Below are positions 51,641-62,655 of a stretch of DNA of 64,000 nucleotides, piece after piece; positions within the stretch are counted from its first letter, which is position 1, and each line of letters starts with the position of its first letter. The stretch covers positions 17,304,501-17,368,500 of the forward strand of contig CM040745.1 of the NCBI GenBank assembly GCA_022829145.1, written 5' to 3'. Position numbers and translations under genes: made by a program. This DNA comes from Albula goreensis (lineage: Eukaryota; Chordata; Actinopteri; Albuliformes; Albulidae). The notes beneath the pieces were generated by a model, which was given only the letters and a program-made list of their open reading frames with translations, ran no database searches and was not told the DNA's origin.

Positions 51641-54600
51641 GTAAGTAATTCTGTGATAATTCGGAATTGGATAAACACTTGTGAGAATGTTAAAGGCTAT
51701 ATGTCGAAAAGAACTACAGTCCAAGTCTATGACTTACCCTGGCATGCATTTGCGTTTACCATGCTATTTTTTCAATGTCTAAGACCAGCCAAGTGGATAG
51801 TTGATTCAGTAGGTAGCCCATACGCTATTGCAATTCTTCTGTTATTGTCGCTATTAAAACAAGTACACTATCGCCTTTTAAAGTCAAGTACAATATCGCA
51901 TATCTTTATATTTTTGTGTGTATCTAAATACTACCTAGCTGAGACCTTGTGAGAATTTGGGATGTGGCCAATCAAAGCCTGGCAATATTTCTTCTGATCT
52001 GCAAGCGTTTGTTTTATTCTGAAAATGACACCTCACCATGTTTATGAATATAATTTCCTGATTTATAAAACCAACTTCAACCGTTGACGCTACGATGCTT
52101 TAACATCCTTAAGAATGTCATGATCAGGGGTATTTTCAAATGATCTGGTCGGGAGAATTTAACAACCCATCACACAATTTTAAAATGTTGCGATTGAACC
52201 TCTAAGGTGTTGACCAAAATATCTTCTCGTGAGTCATCCTGTATTCATAGGAGTTAACCAGCACGAATTATTAAGTTTGTTTGTGCATATGCCTAACTTA
52301 ATGTCCCACATTTGTTATACATGAGAAAGATATACGCTGTCATTTGAAAGTCATATTTGACTACAGAGTGCATTGAAAACTCGTAGCTTCGTTAGATTTA
52401 ACATGCATGAACTCCGTTCTAACCCTGAAATAAAACGGACCTTCCTCATATATTTCGTGCAATCTGCTGACTCCTTTCACACTAATGTCAAACATCGTGT
52501 TCCCCACATCTCCATGCAAATTCCGCACGATGACAGCACGCAAGAAAATAACTCAGGTTCCCTAAAATCAAAATGTGACTCTCCGGAGATTTAAAGACTT
52601 TCGCGCTTTGAAATCATCGTCAATAGAGGTCAGTGTTCCCTTCGTCTTAGCCCTAGTTAAATTTCTGCTCCATGGCTAAGGGAAATCCAGGATATCGCCT
52701 AACTCGCAGATAAAATATGAAATTACTCATGCGAAATTACTCTGCACTGATTCTAAAATGCACATCAACCCGAAGTGAAATAATTTGTGATAAGGAGTTT
52801 TACTTTTATATTTGGTTAAGGACACGGCAAGGGCAACATACTGTGGTATCAAAGCCTTTAGTTGCTAAGGCAAACAACTTTTTCTCAAGTGATTTGCTTA
52901 GCTTTTAGAAATATTACTTTGAAATATGTTGGTGAGTAATTAAGTAAATCCCTAGAATTTCCATTAATTCTTGAACTCCATCTTATTTCATGTGCCCTAA
53001 TGTGTCATTTTTATAAATTGTTGGTACATTTGAAGCACCCTTTCATTGTGATTTTCTTTTCCTTCTAAAATACATGGGTGCAAGGTAGAGCCTGACAACA
53101 GGTGCACAACATTATTCTCTTCTTTTTGCTTTATGCCAACACCTGCTGGTATTGTTTCACACATTACATTTACAAGCCATTGTAGTGATTAGATTGTATT
53201 TTAGTGGCCTACTGCAGGTCTCCTTCATTTAAACAAAACATTAAAGAGTGTTTCCAGGGATAATCTTAGTGTCAGTGACAACAATTTAAATTTGAGTTCT
53301 TGTGTGTATGCCTGTTCCCTACTGTTGATGCTATTGGAAAGATGATGGGACAACAACACACATATTGTTATGTTAGTCTAAATTGTGCTGGCTGTTTTGT
53401 GTGACCAGTCAAAACAGTGATCTGTTTCAGCGCTTGTCAAGCGTTTTCTCCTCTAATGGTTAGAAAGAGGGTACGCCCCGTTACTCAGGCTTGGCCGGCT
53501 TGCCAGATAATCTGGTGGCTGTGTGTGAGGAAGTACATCAGTTTTTACCCTCTTGGGTGTAATTGTCTGTTCACCAGGCTAGCCAGGGATGCAAAGGGGC
53601 CCGCACGCGTCTCCAGTCCCAGAGGGTTTGAAGAATATGCGCTTCTCATTATTTACTGCCAAATGCTACCTGTCAAAAGACAATAATCGGAGAACTTCCC
53701 TGTTGCATGGATTTTACCTACATGGTCTTCTCTCATGGAAATAGATACCGAGAGCTGCACCACATGTGCCTTTTCCCACAGCACTCATAATGAGCTTCTG
53801 AATGGTAGCCGTTATCTCTCATTTGTGTATTCATTGTCTTTGGCTATTAGGACAGCTCTGAAAACGTAGGTTAGTTTAACACAGACTGCGTGGCATCTCT
53901 GAAATGATAATGTAAGAGAACACATTCTTTCAGCCATACCTAGCCACACTTGATGGGAATGAAGGAAGGGAGAAAGAAAGCAAATTAATGAAGGCAAATT
54001 AACTGTCGTGTCAAGTATAATTATTGCATATTCCGGCTGAATTATGCTATGTTCGAAGGGACAGTGCACTCAGTCAGTTAACCAGCAGAGTAATGTCTGA
54101 CAATCAAAAGGTATTGCATATAATCATCAGTGAAGTCAATGCCAATGTATATATTTCTGTGTGGTAGAACATCTCCAATACACACCAACCAGTGACAAAC
54201 CCTGCATTTATTAAATTGTTTCTGGAAACAATCAATACCAAAATTATGTCTCTTTGTGTTTCCCAAAACAGACATTTGTCCAGAGAGCAATAACTTAATT
54301 TTCATCTCATTACAAAACCCTGTTATACTTTAAATAAATAACAAAATACATATTCTGATATATACTATTTTCAAATATAATTCAATTATTAAATGCAAAA
54401 GATAAAAATACAAATATTTCTTTATTTCCTATTTTAATATGGTATTATGTGGGTTTTTTTAAGAATATATAATTATACATTTCTTGAAATCTCAAGTCAG
54501 TCACCTTCTTTTTAATGTGGCCCTCAAGGAAAGGTCAGGCTGCAAAGAAGGTATATTGTATCAGATTGTATGTTATTATTTCTTTTGCATTAATGTGACT

Positions 54601-54720
54601 TTGAGGTACACATATTTGTGAAAATGAAAGGTCCGTTCTCTGACTTATTGCAAACCAGGCTGTGGTGCTGATTACAGAACATGTTTACTACTGAGCTACA
54701 TCAGTTACATAATCAAATGA
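51641..54720 (+). other. Putative first intron, 5' part
   Basis: Begins with the GTAAGT donor. The first kilobase keeps more CpG than the rest of the window, like the shore of a CpG island. The patch 53430-53720 contains 'agggtacgccccgttactca' and 'ggggcccgcacgcgtctcca', is free of visible repeats, and could be an intronic enhancer. No acceptor plus coding exon was recognised. Confidence 0.4.
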
Positions 54721-54725
54721 TAATA

Positions 54726-55019
54726 CAGGAGGTCCTCAACTTACGAATGAGTTCCGTTCCTACGACTCGTCGTAAGCCGATTTTTCAAGTAAGTCGGAAT
54801 TTATACCTAAATTATACCTAAATTAACACACTGTACACACAACACATGACACAGTACTAAAAAACTAAAAGAGAGAATAATTTCTCATCTTTATTTCTGT
54901 GGTCGTATTTACGAACCAAACTGCTTACGTCGAAACTGGGTTTTTTAAGTAATGTATGGGAAAGCGTCGTAAACACGAAACAACATAACTCGAGACCGTC
55001 GTAACCCGAGGACCTCCTG
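54726..55019. mobile_element. MITE with intact inverted ends (pogo/Tigger-like)
   Basis: The element starts CAGGAGGTCCTC and ends with the exact reverse complement GAGGACCTCCTG. It is flanked on both sides by TA (54724-54725 and 55020-55021), the target duplication of Tc1/mariner/pogo elements. The length is 294 bp and there is no open frame. Just inside, 'acttacgaatgagttccgtt' and 'tacgactcgtcgtaag' are mirrored on the other side by 'gtcgtaaacacgaaac' and 'gaccgtcgtaac'. The sequence is full of CpG (many cgta and tcgt), unlike its surroundings. That suggests an insertion too recent for methylation-driven loss. Confidence 0.85.
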
Positions 55020-55021
55020 TA

Positions 55022-56335
55022 TAAGCAAAACAAACAGACATACAGTGAAACGGGAATTTTACATCCATGAATTATCTATACAAAAATACACTTAAAAATG
55101 TCATACACATAGTTTATGATTTGAGTAATCAGTATGTGATTTATGTCCAGTATTAATACCTTGGTAAAGTAATTAACGTTATAATATTGGATTGGCGGGG
55201 CTAGTGGCTTGCTTTATCGTGTAATCGTCACGTTGTTCCTGCTGCCATCAGCACGGCCTGTAATTAGTTTTCTGTCCTCATTTTAATTAACTGGGACAGG
55301 ATTTGTCCTTGGGTGCAGCGTGCTGCTCCAGAGAGCCAGGGCAGAGCATCTTTCAGATGCAGGCACCTTGCCCTCTACCAAACAAGATTTTGTTGTCATC
55401 ATAACTGATACGCCTCTTGCTTTCTGTCTCACCGCTGCATTGTGGTTATCAGTTATCAGTTGCTCAGGACCAGCGAAGCTCCACTTCCGTGCTAGCATTC
55501 ATCAAGTAAAAATTCTGTGACACTTTTTTGTTGCTCTTGTGTCTGGTGTGTGACAGTGTGTCTGCAAGGAACTGTTGATTTATTTTGTATGTCTACCTGT
55601 TTAAATGTTTGGTTGTTCTCACATTGGTTTTAGAAATGTTAGTTTCTTCAGTGAAGTGACCATATACCACAGAGATTTATATTAGTCATATTGTTTTAAA
55701 GAGAAATAATCTCTGCCAGTACAAAAATATTTTCTTGTGACCCAATGGTTATAAGATAATGATCCTGACACTAAAGTTACAATAAATGATGTATGGGAAC
55801 TTAAATGGATAGTTAAAGGGTTAAAACAAAAACATGGAAGATAGGTATCCCAAGGTCAGGCTTACTGGTAGTCCGCAGCATTGAATCCAGGGGGCTAAAC
55901 CTGTTCCATGTGGAGGATCCTGGGGAGGAAAAACACACAAGCTTTAAGACAATACAAAGCACTGACATTTGCAAAAAGAATAGGAACAGTCCTTTTTGTT
56001 TTTCTTTCAAGTGCTAATAATAATAATAATGACAATAATAATGCCCAGGCAATATGATTGGTTTCTCACACCTGTGAAAAAGTACCCTGAAATAATGTTC
56101 AATAAGCACTATTATAACAATATTAATTGTTGTCATACTGTACAATCCCCAATCCATCCAGAATGACTGATGATCATCAGGAAACATGCCAAGGGACATC
56201 AGTAGTCAGAAATATGCATTTTAACTTCCAAAAACAACAACAGTTTCTAATATGGTTATCCACTGTTCACACATGAGGACTACTATGCTTCTTTCATATG
56301 ACACATGTTTGTACCCAGCGAAGGACAAAAGTCTG
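55022..56335. other. Non-coding DNA with a candidate conserved patch
   Basis: 55170-55510 is less AT-rich, keeps several CpGs and contains TAATTA-type homeodomain-like sites ('ctgtaattagttttctgtcc') and paired GATA-like 'ttatcagttatcag' near 55447. There are no repeats in it. It may be an enhancer in the putative intron. The rest is AT-rich, with a short (TAA)n near 56017-56042. Confidence 0.4.
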
Positions 56336-56337
56336 AC

Positions 56338-56413
56338 AATGAATGAATGAATGAATGAATGAATGAATGAATGAATGAATGAATGAATGAATGAATGAAT
56401 GAATGAATGAATG
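56338..56413. repeat. (ATGA)n tetranucleotide microsatellite
   Basis: About 19 perfect copies of the GAAT/ATGA unit without interruption. The perfection suggests a young and probably length-variable locus. Confidence 0.97.
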
Positions 56414-58300
56414 ACCTACAGCACCGAGAACCACAATGCTATTTTAAAACCATAGGAAGTTCATTTAGGAAATGCCCCTGAAAGTACAGCCTGTGACATA
56501 CTCCAACCAGGCATCTGCGTCCAGCTGCACGCTGCTCTGCAATCACCACTGCACAAGTGGGATATGTCCCATTTTTCCCTTTTTTACTTTTTATGTTTAT
56601 TTGGAGGATAACTCTGGTACAAGTCCAGCTCGCCAGGAGGAGCTTCCACTGGGGGAAACGCTTTATTTCTTGTGAAATCTACAGCTGAAATCACAGCAAG
56701 GCAAAATTCTCCAGAGGAAGACATCTAGGCATTGTCTACATTGGATGGTTGGTTATTTATTTATTTATTTATTTATTTAACCTCACAGAACATGTAGTGC
56801 ATAGTTGGTTTCCTGTGTGCAGGAATGGCAGAGAAAATGCACTCTGCCAACTCTCATAGCCAAAAACATCAAATGCTGCATTGAATTGGTCCTGAGGGTT
56901 AGGGAGAGCTTGGTAGATATTGATACAGAAGTTTTCCTGCACTGATTAATGAAATAATGTTCAGTGAAGAAATACAGACAATATAAGATGCACATAATAG
57001 ATTAATTTTTTTAATGCACAATATTTTGTTCAATCATAAAATAACAACACAGTGGACATATGTTTTTGGAAATAGCAAGCAGGTATAACCCTCTTAGCAA
57101 TGTAATTTTGGAGATAAACTATTATATGGTGAAACCCTTTGGTTTACTGACATTAAATGAGGATCATGATTTTACTAAGGCAGCATGTTCATAACCCTGT
57201 TCCCAGGTCTGTGGTTCCAGATAAGATGATATAGCATTATGCAGACAGAAACCCATTTCTAGATATACTGTCCTCTGGAGGCAAATATTCTTGATTGTAT
57301 GTTTTAAAGTTTACCATATTTGCTCAGTACTGTATGTCCAAACAGATTATGTCAAAGTGATTTATTTTCTTTTTATTACATTATGTCTTTCATAATTATT
57401 ATTACAATCTAATTCAAAATAGTGTATTTAAAGAGCAAAATCATAACTGCAAGATGGACAACTGTTTTGAACAATCGGAGTGATTTTTTTCACATTGTAA
57501 CTTAGTTTCAGTCAAAATATCAGATGCCAATGTGTTCACCCTTTGGGATATAACATTCTTTACAAAAAAGCTTTGTTCATTGAGTTAATGTTGAAAGCTA
57601 GAGAAAGAGAAATTCAAGAAATTGCCTCAGCTCTTATAATGTCCTTTGCATTGACAAATTGCAGTGAATTGCATTAATGAGTATGATGGTTTAATTTTGT
57701 GTAGCTACTTCAAGCAATATGTGATCATATTGCTTGAATGGGTAATGATTGCTGAAAATGCATTCTTTCAGAAAGATTATTTTATTTATGTACAGCCTGC
57801 AGATTTTAGCCTGCAGAAGCTAAAATCTCTAAATCTGTCCTTTCCCCAAGTATGTTTTTACCTTTTTGTGTTATGGACCCTGTTTGATAAATTCAGTGTT
57901 AGCACAACCCACAATTCCATTTATTCTAATTGTTCACACAGTGATAACATTCAATCAATTTTGTGAAGTATATGTGCTTTAAATAGCAGTCTAGCCCATA
58001 TCCATGTATTCCCTTATGGTGTTACCAGCAGGAGGCTAGCAAGCAATTGTTCTCTCTGAAAGTAAAGAGATGACACTAACAAGAAAAAAGAGGCAAGAGA
58101 TAAATGTGTTTAATTAGTAATGCCTAGGTGGATGGTTGTTTTTTTTTCCGTTTGTATCAACTATTCAAAGTTATGGTTCTGTTTTCAATTTACATTTTCC
58201 CTGTATGTACAGTCATACAGTTTGAGGTCTTTTTCTAATTTCATTAATTTGTTCATTTGTTCATTCATTGATTCATTCTCACTTTAGACATGCCTAGTAG
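56414..58300. other. Non-coding DNA with palindromes
   Basis: A (TTTA)n run lies at 56753-56780. At 57709-57738, 'ttcaagcaatatg' and 'catattgcttgaa' form a perfect 13-bp inverted pair around 'tgat'. At about 57803-57828, 'gattttagc' and 'gctaaaatc' form another around an 8-base loop. No exon was recognised. Confidence 0.5.
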
Positions 58301-58302
58301 TA

Positions 58303-58469
58303 GGGGCAGCCTATAGCCTAGTGGCTAAGGTACATGACTGGGACCCATGAGGTTGGTGGTTCAAGTCCCATTTGTTCATTCAAGGCCCTTGGGGAGATTG
58401 GCCCTTGGTTAGTCTAATCAACTGTAAGTTGCTTTGGATAAAAGCATCAGCTAAATGACAGTAATGTAG
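58303..58469 (+). mobile_element. tRNA-derived SINE, best preserved copy (family 1)
   Basis: The head starts 'ggggcagcctatagcctagt', with box A 'tagcctagtggctaagg' at 58314-58330 and box B 'ggttcaagtcc' at 58358-58368. These are the internal promoter elements read by RNA polymerase III. The body is 'ggggagattggcccttggtt'. The tail, 'ttgctttggataaaagcatc' and then 'agctaaatgaca', is the 3' end shared by many teleost SINEs and probably recognised by a partner LINE. It ends 'gtaatgtag' without a long A-tail. It is a short interspersed element, not a functional tRNA gene, because no cloverleaf acceptor stem closes the head. Confidence 0.85.
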
Positions 58470-59084
58470 TCTGGCATTTTAGGAGAGCAGATAAGCATTA
58501 CTGCCCTCTCAGGAACACACACCCATCTGCCATTCCACGTCATTTACCATCCACAAGCTGAGCTGTGCATACATTGAGCCGAGCAGCTTAATGTCTTGCA
58601 CAGTTGGTGTAGACAAATGACATCCATAAAATGACAGCATATACACTTTGGTTAACAAGATAATCCTTCTTCCTGCCCTTGATCAGCTTCAACTTTCCAA
58701 AACAGCAAGGGATATTATTGTATTGTTCTTTCCTATTTTAAGAAGTGACACTTCTCACGCCTCCATGAAATCTGTTACTCAATGATAAAATAATTTATTA
58801 AAGGCACACTGAAGTGATTGTGTTAACTCTTACACCGTGTATTATAGAATTATGCTTGCAATTTTTGACATAGAAATTCAAGGAACCTTCCTACACTGAA
58901 TTTGCACAATTTATGTAAACACTTGTGCTTCTTCTGTTTTATTAGAACCCAAACAAATATTTTAATTTTTGTGTATGAAGTTTAAATTCAGATGCATTGT
59001 GTGCAAGAAATTTCTAGGGGAGGTACATTTCTATGTATTTACTCAAAAGGCTGCCAGATTTGTCAAATAAATCAAGCTTGAAAA
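58470..59084. other. Non-coding DNA, nothing recognised
   Basis: AT-rich sequence between the SINE and a (TG)n array. No exon or repeat end was seen. Confidence 0.45.
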
Positions 59085-59085
59085 T

Positions 59086-59177
<92 letters not shown>

Positions 59178-59206
59178 TATATGCATATATATATATATAT
59201 ATATAT
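59085..59206. repeat. (TG)n-(TA)n compound microsatellite
   Basis: About 85 bp of TG repeat is followed, after 'tgtgtatatgca', by about 26 bp of AT repeat. Open frames crossing it on both strands are artefacts. Confidence 0.97.
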
Positions 59207-60895
59207 AAACAAGGCAACTGCACTGTGAGCAAAAAAAAAGAACAGAAACACCTCAACCTTGAGCTTAAGCTCAAAATTGTCTTTTTATTTGATTTTGGAG
59301 AAAAGCCAAGAAATGTGAAACACCAGGTGGCTTTCCAATCATACACATCAGTGCAAAATTAATGCCAATTCTGTCAATTTCCTTGAAAATGGCAAAATTG
59401 GCAGCCCTAGCACTGAAAAAAGGTTTAGACTTTTTTAAACACAGTTATTTATTCATTTCCAGGTGCGAATTATCAAAGCCCAAATGGGAGATAATTAAGG
59501 AGCAAAGCAAGGCAAGTAATTCCAATGGTTGATTATGAATAATTACATTTTGAAAACTCTGTTTAGCATCAGGTAATCCCATACACTGACTAATCAATAG
59601 TTGCCAATGAATAAGACCTAAAGATGTACATGTGTTTATTCGCATAACTGTCATATTTTCACATTGACTACATATTTAATATTTGATTTCAGTAATAATT
59701 AACAGTAATTCGGCAGAATTTATGCTATAAATGTATATACTGTCACCACAGATGGATGGACCTCTACACAGCGATGACCTATAGTGAGTAAATAGATCAC
59801 AAAAAACACATAGTTTCAAGCATGAATCAATGTACACAAAGAATCACACAGTTCCTGTCTTAATGCCCTCATGCCTGAGACTTGACATTTGGACTTATTT
59901 CTTCTTAATCTTTCTGGTGTTGATAATGAATTCCACATTTCCATTCTGCTGGCCACCAACTACAGATCAATCATGTTTTTTAGAGGTTTATTATTGGCAG
60001 CCTCGACCTCATGCCACTCATCATTTGGCTCATGCCACTGATTCATTTACCATGTTACAATGCACAGTAGCTCTAACAAGATGCACATTGGAGCATACAT
60101 ATTTACACACTGAAGCATAAGTATTCTTCCATTCAGAATAAAGGTATGTGCCACTTTATAAAGCTGTAATTGATCTGATGACAGTATTTGCATCGATTTG
60201 CTACTGGGAGACTACAGCTAATGATAATCCCTGTGTAAAATACATCCATTCACATTGTTGAATCTGCAGTCCCCCCTTAATGCAAAGATGTATAGTCATT
60301 AGAAAGCATAGAAGTGTGAAAATGTAGTGAGGCTTGGCAGTATGGATCACAAACAAGCAGCCCACTGGAGTCTGCTAGTGTGGGCTGGACACATACCACA
60401 GATTAAAGCAAAGTGCTGATGAGCCAATTTGTTAGGGGATTTTAATGAGGAAAAAGGTACCACTGAGGTCTTAAGGGGGAACAGACATCAAAAAGTAAAT
60501 TGTAAAAACAAGTTTGTGATTGATACAAACAATCTGGATGCCATGCTGCTGCAAGGTTCAATCCATTCAAGCATTGATGTGCAGGGGACTCATGGCCCAG
60601 GATTGTGATGCATAGGTGGTCACTTTGATTCATTTATTTATGTTTGTGCAGCCAGGGAGATCAGCTGACAATTCCCTGATTATTAGCATTGACAACCTGG
60701 GCTACGGATCAATCAGAAGAGATGGCAAGAGATTGTCCATCAAGGGAGTGTAGGGATGAAAAGATGACAAGTGGTCAGGCCAGTTTGGGGGCAGTTTGAC
60801 CAGGACACCAGTCAACACCACTACCGTGATCAGACATGGTTGCTTCACCTGTGAGCTTGGCTTGTGCAACAATCAGGAATATTTGTCATAGATAA
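59207..60895. other. Non-coding DNA, nothing recognised as a gene
   Basis: AT-rich sequence with short motif-free frames. Near 60508-60525 the string 'acaagtttgtgatt' repeats the right arm of the hairpin at 60957-60973. Confidence 0.45.
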
Positions 60896-60973
60896 TAATC
60901 ACAAACTCGTTATATGTGTAATCATCCCATATTTTAATCTGGGATGATTATTCATAGAACAAGTTTGTGATTA
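60896..60973. repeat. 78-nt stem-loop with 34-nt arms
   Basis: Arms 60896-60929 ('taatcacaaactcgtt...atcatccca') and 60940-60973 are inverted copies with 30 of 34 positions paired, around a 10-nt loop 'tattttaatc'. One further position can form a G-U pair in plus-strand RNA, and a different one in minus-strand RNA. Outside the arms, 'aatatttgtcat' and 'atgatgaaaaaatatt' could prolong the stem after a bulge. The size and shape would suit a microRNA precursor or the closing hairpin of a small inverted-repeat transposon. The sequence alone does not decide. Confidence 0.6.
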
Positions 60974-62259
60974 ATGGCAATGAAGTAAAATGATGAAAAA
61001 ATATTCAAGCATATAAAAAACCTAATTCTGCTTCAAGTTGTTACTCAGAGTTAAGAACAATTCACCATAGCAGAGGCTAACATATGCTCCAAACCCAAGC
61101 CACCCACTTCCAACTGTATCTATGTATACTGTCAAAGTATTTTCTTGCTCTGATTAAAATATACAAGAAGTTAGTTGAACCCAGTGCCTAAAACTCATGT
61201 AGAAGTCCACTGCTCCTCAGGGGCCTTGCTGACGTTGAGTCTTTTATAGTGCACAATAGTCACACTATCACCCTTTGAAGCTGAGTAGGCTAGGTGGAGC
61301 ATTCCCTGCTCCCTCAGCTAAAGACACTCCTTCAAGACGGATTAGTGGAGGACTCGTTGGTGCTTGGCACGTCGAAAATGTCAACATTGACATAACCTTT
61401 GTGCTGATAGCTCGAAGCTTACAGAATGCAGCAGAGGTTATCACTGTTTATGTGTGGGATGAATGGAAGGGAAAAAAAACACTGCTCTGTTCCCCAAGGA
61501 CAGTTTTAAGGACAAATTCCACTGCTCTCTACTCAAGCTCACCATCGGCTTGTGGCTGCTTATTGACACAAGCACTTCAGGTCCCAGAATCTGTATGGTC
61601 AGTACACCAGTTAAGGGATGACTGTTAATTATTGGTATGTTTTTTTTTGTCAAATTGTGTGATAATGGCTAGTTTTGTCAGCAATGAAGCTTGCTTTGTG
61701 AAGCAATGCAAAACAGAATAATAAAAAAAGAAAAAGTAAAGTTCAACCACACAGTTAAACTACTGTAGAGTGTTGCCTTTGATTATGAGGAATATATTTA
61801 AATAATGATCATAGCAATTTGTTAAGTCTGTTTTTATTTTGTTTCAGTTGGGAAATTAGCCCCTTCCAAACCTAAGAACATATGGCTGTAGGGGATAGGA
61901 TGGGAGAAATTCTGGTTACTATATGTTTAGATTAACAGTGATTTAGATAAACAATGTTTTGCCATGTGATTTCACATAGTATTTATATGGCCATCTTAGT
62001 GACAATTATATTTTTCAATAGTACAATTTTATTTCCAACCACTAATACATTTTTTTGTCAAAGAAGTACTTGGAAGGCCTGGAAATAGAGAAGGAGATCA
62101 CATACCACAATGGTGCTCCAGGAGTAAATCACAAGGCTGAAATGAGATGTGTTTAAACTAAATACAGCTTGGTCTTGGTTTTCAAATAGTATTTAGTATG
62201 CTATCAAGTTTGCTTGATTCAAGTGGCTGAAATAAAATGAATCAAGATACGAGATGGGT
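60974..62259. other. Non-coding DNA, nothing recognised
   Basis: 61200-61620 is less AT-rich with some CpG ('gcttggcacgtcgaaaatg') and a 117-codon plus-strand open frame at 61275-61628. That frame has no recognisable motif and no splice-site support. The rest is AT-rich. Confidence 0.4.
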
Positions 62260-62655
62260 ACATGAAGCGGTATTCTTCTCTCCTTAAGTATTGGCATCTT
62301 TAAGCTACAGTAATTATGCATGTAGGCCTGTATACAAATATATGTGTCAAGAGGCATGCAATTGTTGACTGCTGCCAACCAGCAATGATTTTAACTTGTT
62401 TGCAATAATTCAGCTTGATCAGCTCAATGGATTATGGACATATACACCTTTCTTTTCACATAATTGTGGAAAATATGAAAGAAATAAGAAATATTGACAA
62501 TATGATACAATTGTCAATTGTTCATTTTTTCCATCATTTGTATATTAGGAGAAAAAGACTCAATGTGGAATGAAATCAATTTAATTTTCACACAGAATGC
62601 TGAACTGTGAAAACACATTTTATCTGAGCACACTTGAAGAAGAGAGAGAGAGAGC
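62260..62655 (+). repeat. Second copy of the exon-1 upstream segment
   Basis: Same-orientation copy of 50953-51365, starting near 'acatgaagcgg' and ending in a shortened (GA)n tract at about 62640-62655. It then diverges from the exon sequence. By eye roughly four-fifths of positions match, with small indels. The four CpGs noted in the upstream copy appear here as TpG or CpA ('caatatgat', 'aatgtgga', 'ttcacacag'). One CpG is unique to this copy ('gaagcgg'). It carries no counterpart of the coding exon. It may be a local duplication, or both may be copies of an unrecognised dispersed repeat. Confidence 0.75.

Noticed and set aside
56338..56413. Possible CRISPR-like or satellite array
   Set aside because: Simple tetranucleotide repeat without spacers; the window is vertebrate in character.
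58303..58469. Possible tRNA gene, because box A and box B are both present
   Set aside because: No closing acceptor stem, and the sequence continues into the SINE body and tail found in other copies.
59014..59362. Open frames of about 110 codons on both strands
   Set aside because: They are translations of the (TG)n-(TA)n repeat with short random flanks.
61275..61628. 117-codon plus-strand open frame in the putative intron
   Set aside because: No domain, no acceptor site in a frame that would continue exon 1, and composition close to non-coding DNA.
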